This document shows, piece by piece, positions 56,200 through 64,000 of a stretch of DNA of 64,000 nucleotides. The stretch lies in the NCBI RefSeq assembly GCF_026745355.1, contig NC_079206.1, positions 3,217,800-3,281,799 on the forward strand, in the 5' to 3' direction. Made by a program: the position numbers and the translations under genes. The DNA comes from Beta vulgaris subsp. vulgaris. Taxonomy: Eukaryota > Streptophyta > Magnoliopsida > Caryophyllales > Amaranthaceae. Position 1 is the stretch's first letter. Every line of letters starts with the position of its first letter. The notes below the pieces were generated by a model that worked only from the letters and a program-made list of their open reading frames with translations, was not told the origin of the DNA and ran no database searches.

Positions 56200-56325
56200 G
56201 TACCAATGATATCTTGGTCTAGTGGTTTAGATTGAGGTGTAGTGAACGATAGGTCACAAATTCGAATCCACACTCCCCTTTTTTGTATTTTGTATTGCCT
56301 TCGTGGCTCATATGAATAAAAAAAA
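56200..56325 (+). mobile_element. tRNA-derived SINE with 13-bp target duplication
   Basis: Perfect direct repeats AACATGAAGAGAA at 56187-56199 and 56326-56338 flank the element. The A-box-like TTGGTCTAGTGGTTTAG and B-box-like GGTCACAAATTCGAATCC are spaced as expected, and the end is A-rich. The perfect duplication makes it the youngest-looking member of its family here. Confidence 0.9.
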
Positions 56326-56782
56326 AACATGAAGAGAATCCTGAAACTAGCAATCATGTTCTTATCGCGCACGTTCATAATTCAACCAAACGACTTCATT
56401 ACATTGATGATCATGTCTCAGGACGACACATGACACGAATCCTGAAATTGCTTGTTTATGATGTCTTGCCAAGAGATGATGATGAATAGAAAATATAAGT
56501 TGAGGAAGATGGATTCTTGTCCGTCCATTGAATTTGATTTAGGATTGCTGGATTCTAATTGTGTCATGTGGATAGTAAGATGATTTGAGGAAAAAAGTAC
56601 AAATTACTGGGAGAAACATAAATGAGTTTTACGAAAAACCAAAACACCAACATATCCATAGTTTAGTTTTGTGGCCCTTTTGTAAAACTAAACTATGGAT
56701 ATGTTGGTGTTTTGGTTTTTCGTTAGCGACGCTAACTTGTTTAGTTAGTAGTATTTTGGTACTCATTGAGATTATTTCCCTT

Positions 56783-56996
56783 ATGGCCTATTCTCCCAAC
56801 TTCCCAAGTTTATTTTTAGTTTAGTTCAATTCAGTTCAATTTAGTTTAGCTCTGGACAATACTTTTACTCTCACATATCACTATTCAATTCAATTCAATT
56901 CAATTCAATTCAATTCAATTCAATTCAATTCAATTCAATTCAATTCAATTCAATTCAATTCAGTTCAGCTGTTTTATGTCGAACAAAACAGGTCCT
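56783..56996. mobile_element. TTCAA/TTCAG-repeat MITE-like element
   Basis: Borders GGCCTATTCTCCC and GAACAAAACAGGTCC are roughly inverted. A pure (TTCAA)n array fills about 56880-56960. It is the same family as 36744 and 4745. Confidence 0.6.
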
Positions 56997-56999
56997 AAA

Positions 57000-59840
57000 G
57001 TATGACAATTGTAATGCATTTTATAATTAGTTAATTTATTCCTTTTTTGGTTAGAAAAAAAGTTCCCATAAGTTGACTTGTTGTGATCAGATACTCCAAT
57101 AAAGGGTAAAGGCTTCCCTTTTGAGTCTTGATTAAATGATTGTAGGCCGCCCAAATCATCGAATAATCTGGCTATAGTGTCATACAGTATATAGATAAGT
57201 ATGTTGGGCTTCGCGAGCATTATCATCGTGTTATCTTCTTAAACTTCTAGTGGGCTTTCGTAGAAGGTTGGCTAAATGTCAAACTTTGATGCTTCTTAAT
57301 AATGGCAGATCTTGAAAGATTTGCTACCGGATCAAATTTTTCCACAATAACATATTTAACATATATGAAAATATAAAACTATAAGAACATATGAATATTA
57401 CTTTCTAATTCAATGTAAAAATTATAGATTAAACTAAGACACAAAATTGCAAACTTTGCTTAAACAGCGACACAGAGCTACAGATGCAGATTTTTCCGTT
57501 TTAGTTTTCACTTTTGAGGTTTTCTGTTTTCCAACTTGCAAAGATTAAGATTTTGGGAAACGTTTAGAACAGTAGAATCTGATATTCAGATGATGCATTG
57601 TCGTGTAACTTGTTTTTGTATGCTTGATTTTGGGCTTCAAACTACAAGGCTTCATTCTTTTAAAAAAATCTACGGGGAGCCAGACCCATACTTGCCCCCA
57701 TGAAGATCCGTCAGTGCTTCTACAGTTGTGACAAGGATCATTTTTTTTGGAGGGGAGGGAGAGGGGATTTACCTAAAGCTATTTGCTTAGATATTGGGTT
57801 AAACGGTTTGACCAAAAGTATATAGTTTGATTAGGTATTAGTTATACAAATACATTAAAAAAGAAGTAGAAACTAAAAAAAAGCTCAATCTAGTGGTAAA
57901 GGTCGTTTGGTATGATGACTTTAAGAGTATGAGATCAAACATCTCTAAGATCTTTGGATAAGATTTATTATCATCCCCTCACTTCCATTGAGTCTGTTAT
58001 TTATAACTTATAAGTACTTGAGCTTTTATTAAATTCAATATAGGTTCTTATGAAAAGTTAAGAGTCAAATATCTACATGGTTAAACTTATTATGACGTGT
58101 GGTTCAAGTAGCATTAACAAATTATTCTGAACTAAAAAGCCAATATATCATTGTTATACATATTCTAAATACCCCTTTGGCAAAACTGTGTCACAATACA
58201 ACATCCAATTTTGTAATAATATTATTGAACGATGATACTAGTGTATGATTCCTCAAAGCATCCCCGAGCCGAAAAATATGAAGGTCCTGTGTTGATATTA
58301 ATAAATAGGCCCCCATATATAAAAATTTAAAAGCAAATTGTTTTTCAACTCTCATATTCTTGTTACATTTTTCATGCCTCAAACCATATTTTCTAAATTG
58401 AGAAGGCATAATTAAAATAACTAAACAATTTTTCGACATTCTTTTCTCGAATGTGGACTCAATTAACTTCTCTCACTTTATATTGCTAATTTTGCTACTT
58501 CTCTGTTCAAATACAAGAGTTGAAATAGGTAACCAATTATTTTTTCCCAAAATAATACAAAGATAAAGTGATAATGATGAATCAGAAATTAATATACACC
58601 AACATCAAGAAGTAAAAGTCATGATCCGAAACGAGTAAAATAAAAGTTAAACTAAGCAAAATACAATTATCTGAATTTCTGAATTTTTAGATGTGAATCT
58701 AAAGAGGATGAAACTTGTAAATTTACAACCAATATAGGAATTGATTTTTTCTGGTTGGAAAAGATTTCACTACTGTGTGAATTTTGTAGTTTCATACTAG
58801 AAAGTAGAAACTAGAATTAGGTAAAATAAAAAACCTTCAAAATTTTAAAAGTATACTACTTGAGCATGATTCTATACACATAGAATTAGGAGTAAAGTCC
58901 TAATTGTCAGTAGAAAAGTAAGGAGAGAGAAAGTAGTGTTGCAATGTGATGCGTATCAGCATATGACTAGTATTTTGGGCTCATCGGTTAAAGATATTAT
59001 TTTTTTAAAATTTGGGGCCCTCTAATTATGAAGTCTTGTGTCAAATTTTATTTTGGACTTGCTCCGGGCCGGACCTGCATCAAAATAGATGTCGGTTCAC
59101 CTTTCACCAATGTTGAGATGGCTAGGCAACAATAGAACGCATTTCAGAAACCCCACAACTCATTGTATCCTTTCATCATCGAAATTTGTGAACACAAATG
59201 CACCCCCAGGATAATTTGTCATAGGGGATCTAGGACAAAATGTGCGATAACGATCAAGAACTAAGCTATAGATAGACAGCCCTAGGAAAAAATTGATAAC
59301 ACAAGAACTTCATTCATTTTACACTCGGATGTACTTAGAGTTTACAGTTGTAGGATTTCCTACACCCATGTAGGATGCAACTTGTACAATACAGGTCAAA
59401 AAGCAAGGGGGGCGAGGGAGCTATTGTTGCCCACCTCCGCACTACATACAGGATGTATCTGGTTTATATGGTCCTCAATAGGCCCACAGCCATGCAACTC
59501 CAATACATCATTATATCTACGAACTCTCGTAACTTGAATTGTACGCTGAAAATATATCTTTGTCAAAGAGATCTCTAACTGGGCCAAGATCTGAGTGGTG
59601 CACAATCCTTAAAATTGATAGAGAACAAGTTCGTAATGCACTAATATATCTTGGCCACTTCCAGCAGCAGGACACTAATATCTTCTACCAATAGTATGTA
59701 ATTTTGTTCTTTTTGCTAATGTCAAAAAAAAAAAACAGGTGGCTGTGGGAAGCCACTTGCATCCCTTGACCTTATGAGTTCTCATCAATAAATTTGTCTT
59801 ACAAATTAACTCTAAAAACAGTCACATGTAATAGAATAGA
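57000..59840. other. Long intergenic stretch, no gene recognised
   Basis: Mostly AT-rich. A tRNA-like CAATCTAGTGGTAAAGGTC with ATGAGATCAAACATC at 57884-57948 may be an old SINE. A minus-strand frame 59605-59396 encodes MCTTQILAQLEISLTKIYFQ and ends GNNSSLAPLAF; its composition is protein-like but I recognise no family. Confidence 0.3.
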
Positions 59841-60295
59841 ACTAATTTGACGTAGGAAGGTTAGCGGATAAGTTCGATAATGAAGTTCGACAAAAGAGCC
59901 TGAAATGATTTCTACTAATCGGGCCAACAGAGTCCGATTGCTTATTGTGATACCTTTTCGGAAGCGGAACGGGCCAACGAGTCAAACTCACCGCTATACT
60001 GTGATCTATAGGCTTTTTAAGCCATCCGAGTTCGTTTAAGGCCCGAAATCAGCATTTTAATTATTTTCGGATTTTATTATTTCCTTAATTTCGTATTAGG
60101 GTTTTGTTTTAAGTATTTAAACATTATTAGGTCATTGTTTGGAGGCAGTTTTTGACTTTTAATTATATCACAGAGTTCCTACTCTTTTCTAGTGGATTCC
60201 AGAGTTTTTACAGATTTATCGCTTGTGAATCTGTCTGTTCTTGATCGAGATTAACGCTTGCTTTTCTCCATAATTTCCGACTGCGTCATAGTTTT
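59840..60295. mobile_element. Possible LTR fragment
   Basis: Sequence style resembles a plant LTR: a TATTTAAACA box at about 60114, a downstream transcribed-type leader, and short alternating purine and pyrimidine tracts. No matching second LTR, PBS or coding region is present. This is weak evidence. Confidence 0.25.
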
Positions 60296-60558
60296 TTTTC
60301 CAGGCAATACCTCGGGCCCGTTATAATAAGAAATATGTTATTATTTTTAAATTTTATAATTTATTTTGCTACTTTACGTATTTTTTGTCCATTAAGAAAT
60401 TGAAAAATTCACGTCATGACGTGATAAGTACAAAAAATTGAAAGGTTTGAGTTTGAAAACAATATGTTAAACATAAATTCTTACATGCGGCCGACCACAC
60501 AAGAAGTTACAAGTGTGGCCGCGCGCGCGACATGCTATCAGCCCGTCAGCTCATTTTC

Positions 60559-60691
60559 AAAAGGTCATATCTCACTCATTTCTCATCAAAATCGAGCTTT
60601 AGACCAGGCGTTGAAAAGCTATCGAGCCAAATTTTCATCTCCAACTGGAATCTTCCCAAAATATTAAGTCTGTTGTGAGATATGACCTTTT
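60559..60691. repeat. 17-bp perfect inverted repeat with 99-base loop
   Basis: AAAAGGTCATATCTCAC (60559-60575) and GTGAGATATGACCTTTT (60675-60691) are exact inverses. The loop contains TCGAGCTTTAGACCAGGCG. Its origin is unknown; retroelement-derived DNA is likely. Confidence 0.8.
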
Positions 60692-61151
60692 GAGATCTAT
60701 TATAGTGTGGAAGTAAAAAGTTATCTTACCACAATTGAAAGACTTCGTTCATTCTATTACGTAATGTTTTTCTCTGTTAGGATTTAATCCTTGTTGATTA
60801 AATAAAGGAAAAATTGATATTTACCCATTTATATATAGTTGAGACATCCTTTGTTTTTTTAGTTCTACCATTTGCTATTTGCACTTTTGCCAAGCATTAA
60901 CATCTCTAATTCGACGTGAATGAAAATTATAAAAAATTGATGTTTGAAAACATATATTACGACAAATCCAACAAGATCACACATACCCCTAGTTTTCCTT
61001 GCATATATATTACAAGATGGTCATTCTGCAATTTGTGAATAGTTTCAAAAGCCCGAATGATAAAACTAAAAAGAGCGAAGGGAGTATTTTAAAAAAAATA
61101 CACTAAAAAATATCTAACAACATCATATATACTAATAATATTATACGTAGA

Positions 61152-61294
61152 ACCAAGCAAGGCTTGGCCCAGAGGTAAAGGTTTGGCCTCATAACTTCAA
61201 GGTCATGGGATCAAATCTCACTAGAGACTCTTTTGGGAGAGGTTTCCCTTACCATCCCCCCTCCCTCCAAGGAGTCCCACCTGCAAAAAAAAAA
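61152..61294 (+). mobile_element. tRNA-derived SINE (second family) with 14-bp target duplication
   Basis: Flanks ATATTATACGTAGA (61138-61151) and ATATTATACATAGA (61295-61308) differ at one base. The A-box-like TTGGCCCAGAGGTAAAG and B-box-like GGTCATGGGATCAAATC are followed by a pyrimidine-rich body and poly(A). Confidence 0.85.
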
Positions 61295-61308
61295 ATATTA
61301 TACATAGA

Positions 61309-62215
61309 GTAGTAGACTACAAAAATATAGTAAAAAACTTACAAGCATTAATCTTCAAGGAAAAAGTGAGACAAGTATTAGATTAAAATATATTTACTTT
61401 AATCTATCCTTATTGTGTGTAGAGAGTCATACGGGGAAATAATGCATGTAGACGATATTAAATCTTAAGTTTTCGGATTAATAGCACGAAAATTTATGGA
61501 ATTTCATTAACATAATTGCATTCAGAGAAACGGCAATATTATGTCCTAACTAGCTACTTTTCAGACTTCATAGCATGAAAACAATTTTGAGATCGTATAC
61601 GTTTTAGAAATGGAAAACCTCTAAAAATACTACTTCATTATTTTTGGAACTACCCCCAAAAAAAATTTGGATTAATACATTAGGGAGCCAAGGTCTTCCA
61701 ACATCTAGTTCAAAAGTTGAATATCTAATGATCTAATCATTATGCTATAGTTTTTATACGAATGTTCTAGACAATATATCAATTATACTTATCAAACCAA
61801 AGAAATATTACAAGGTCAGACTCCTTACGCACCCTAACTAAGATTCTTTTGTCTAAGCCACAAATCTTTACCAATTAAGTTAGCAAATATAATCTACTTG
61901 ATAATTGTACGCCAAAAGATAGCTACATAAATTTTGTATTTCGTCTTTGTTTCAACATTTCTTCTTTTGAGAAACAAATAAAGCGTCCAATACATCACGT
62001 TCAGAACCAGTCATTGATACGTAGATGCAGCACAAGTGAATTATCAACCACTCCATGGGTCAACTTTTTGGGCTTTAGTCACATCATATATTTAAATCAT
62101 TCATGAATTAAGTACTGTTACCACAAGTAAACGACTCTAATCTGTCTCACTAAATGTGGGCATTACTTTTCCGAGAGATTGTGTAATTATGTTAATTAGT
62201 CCAACAACAATAACT
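61309..62215. other. Intergenic DNA, no gene seen
   Basis: AT-rich sequence with no recognisable gene or complete repeat. Confidence 0.35.
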
Positions 62216-62216
62216 A

Positions 62217-62748
62217 CCCACGTCTCATTTTATAGTTTTCGTTTCATTTTGAATAGGTGAATTAAAGAAATACTGATTATGATGTACTTATATAGAAAAT
62301 TGTTTTTTTTTGAAATTATTATCATAAAAAAATGAAAAAGAGTGAGAATATTGAGGTGCGTTCTCTTCACCTTAAAAAACACGAATTCATTTGAATTGAA
62401 CTTATTATACCTGATTGGAACTTATTTTTGCGTGTTGTGTTAGACCTAATCAAACCTGATCAGACCTAAATCTGAACCTATTGGACGTGAAACTTATTTT
62501 TTGAGTTGAAAAGAATACAACCTAAATGGGTGGGCGTGTCAAAAAAGGAGAGAGAGAATTAAAAAAAATATTGTTTGTTATACCCAATGATATTAAAGGA
62601 GCAATAAATGAGGGTGTCAAAAACCCATGTGAAAAGGTGGAGAAAGAGAGTAAAAAGTGATGTTCTAAGATGGAAACAAGAGAAAAGGGAACAATATTTT
62701 GAAACACCAAAAATGAAATATGTTAACTATAAAATGAGACTGACGGAG
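62217..62748. mobile_element. Stowaway-like MITE with a nested insertion
   Basis: CGTCTCATTTTATAGTTTTC at the left is inverted with AACTATAAAATGAGACTGAC at the right (before GGAGTA). Inside, about 62355-62520, a second repeat with borders AGGTGCGTTCTCTTCACC and GTTGAAAAGAATACAACCT is inserted. Confidence 0.5.
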
Positions 62749-63529
62749 TAGACAGTACTACAAACTTCTTATATTACTTTTCTACGTAGACTGTTACTAT
62801 AAGATATCCTTTCAACGAACCCACAGAGTTCAGATCAAATTGTGTGACGTATGAAATTCGTGATTTTCAATTTGTTATCTTGATTTCGTGTATTCATATA
62901 ATTACATTTTTTTAAACATGTCTGACAGTCGGAAATAATACTACTTTCATATTTTCTTTTTTCTCTTTAATTTGGTTTCAATTAGTAGAGATTAATAGGA
63001 GCCATTGCAGTCATATGCATAATTGTTGTGAGCAAGACAAGTAAATGTGCAAAGAACAAAAAATTACACCAAAAAGAACGTGGGAAGAAAAAAAACAACA
63101 TAATTATGCACTAAAATTTTCAACTTATTTTTGCTTATTTGAACTGAATTAATTACAACAATTTAAATTTATCTAGACATATATGAATTTATTTTGCTAT
63201 TACTCCTTATTAGGCCCTATTCTTCAGTCTTTATAAGAAAAAATAAGGTATAAGCTAGAGGTAAGGAGGCTGAACATATCATACGGCTGGAGGTATTTAA
63301 ATAGCAGCCAAATGATGTCCCAACGGCTACAATTAAATATTTGAAAAAAGGACTATAAAACACTTTCATACATTTTTGTTAAATCTCATAGGTAAGTGGT
63401 GCATAAAGTTTGCACCCCTAAGTCCTTACGTTAAACAAGGGGTTCCCGGTTCGCTAGCTATCCAAAACAATATTCAAACACATTCAAATTGAAGGCAATA
63501 ATCTTATATGGTCATTAACTCAGTAAAAT

Positions 63530-63802
63530 GCATTTAGGATCCTCCTTGGCAGATTGTTCATATCATTCAGGATATCCAAATTCCTTTTTGTTCTTTCACT
63601 TAGCTTCGTGGCTATTCGTTATTTCTACCGGGAAGCAAATAAAGTTGTAGATTGAATCGCCAACGTTGGTCATTTAGTTGATTATCAGTTTAATATAGAT
63701 AATTGTACTCATTTTGCTCTTCATTCTATTCTTGTAACGATAAGGTTGGAGCTCTGAGGGTCTCCTAACCTTCTTTCCTCCTTACCTTTATTGAAAAAAA
63801 TC
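63530..63802 (+). pseudogene. LINE 3' end, RNase H tail, plus strand
   Basis: Translation gives VAIRYFYREANKVVD-stop-IANVGHLVDYQF then NIDNCTHFALHSILVTIRLE, the end of the RVT_3 RNase H domain of plant LINEs (YREANKVAD-type motif). A stop replaces W, so it is inactive. It ends at a short A-run after TTATTG. Confidence 0.7.
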
Positions 63803-64000
63803 TTATCTTCAAACTGACGTCGATACTTAGTTTAGACATTTTGGGGTATATCTAAAAAGCCTCTTGGGCATTTGGTGTATTTTTGAAATAAAAAGTCCGT
63901 GCATTTTGTCAAAGTTCATAGATACCTGATGAAAAAACTAAAATATCGTAAAATTAACGTCAAAAAAGCAAATGAAAAATTAAAGTACATGAAAGAAGTA
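63803..64000 (+). other. Right edge of window, no feature seen
   Basis: Plain AT-rich DNA after the LINE tail. No feature seen. Confidence 0.3.

Noticed and set aside
59396..59605. Minus-strand 69-codon frame as a real exon
   Set aside because: Composition is protein-like, and a TTTTCAG is present, but I recognise no family and found no partner exon. It is left as an unexplained frame in the intergenic entry.
1..64000. CRISPR arrays, phage, bacterial operons or a new defence system
   Set aside because: There are no evenly spaced repeats with unique spacers, no ribosome-binding-site-led gene clusters, and clear plant genes with introns. The window is plant nuclear DNA.

Overview
The window is eukaryotic nuclear DNA from a flowering plant. 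It is AT-rich, has GT-AG introns and a 14-exon RBOH gene, and is crowded with Stowaway, Tourist, hAT, Helitron, SINE and LINE remnants. The encoded proteins fit a core eudicot. Caryophyllales (e.g. Amaranthaceae or Caryophyllaceae) is a guess from the style of the repeats and was not tested. No bacterial, CRISPR or viral system was seen.

Three intact host genes lie in the first half. (1) 3517-5111 (+): a two-exon membrane-associated kinase regulator (MAKR2-like, 401 aa). (2) 14561-15241 (-): a one-exon LEA_2/NHL membrane protein like Arabidopsis At1g64065. (3) 17517-32406 (-): a complete NADPH oxidase of the RBOHF class. I traced all 14 of its exons by splice sites and reading phase, and they join into a 947-residue protein. 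In Arabidopsis, RBOHF (At1g64060), At1g64065 and MAKR2 (At1g64080) are also neighbours, so the first 32 kb is a conserved microsyntenic block stretched by transposons. RBOHF makes apoplastic superoxide, MAKRs modulate receptor kinases at the plasma membrane, and the LEA_2 protein is probably membrane-anchored. The synteny is ancestral and does not show shared function.

Region by region: 1-3.2 kb, repeats and TIR elements. 3.5-5.2 kb, MAKR2. 5.6-14.1 kb, an inverted SINE, a LINE remnant, a Copia gag pseudogene, a Stowaway MITE, two hAT elements inserted back to back at one target, another SINE, and a TIR element carrying a broken fasciclin (FAS1) gene fragment. 14.5-15.3 kb, the LEA_2 gene. 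16.1-16.4 kb, a LINE remnant. 17.5-32.4 kb, RBOHF, with introns 2-4 swollen to 2.3-3.9 kb by MITEs, a small Helitron, a Tourist-like element and a hAT element. 33-64 kb has no recognisable host gene. It holds a probable 3.4-kb Helitron, pentanucleotide-repeat MITEs, internally deleted LINE copies with clear target-site duplications, a rearranged plastid insertion (trnN plus two opposed 23S pieces), a TRIM-like LTR element, a Tourist MITE whose core is about 0.9 kb of TTA-type microsatellite, several tRNA-derived SINEs, and at the right edge another LINE 3' end.

All calls come from reading the sequence by eye. No database search, alignment program or expression data was used.
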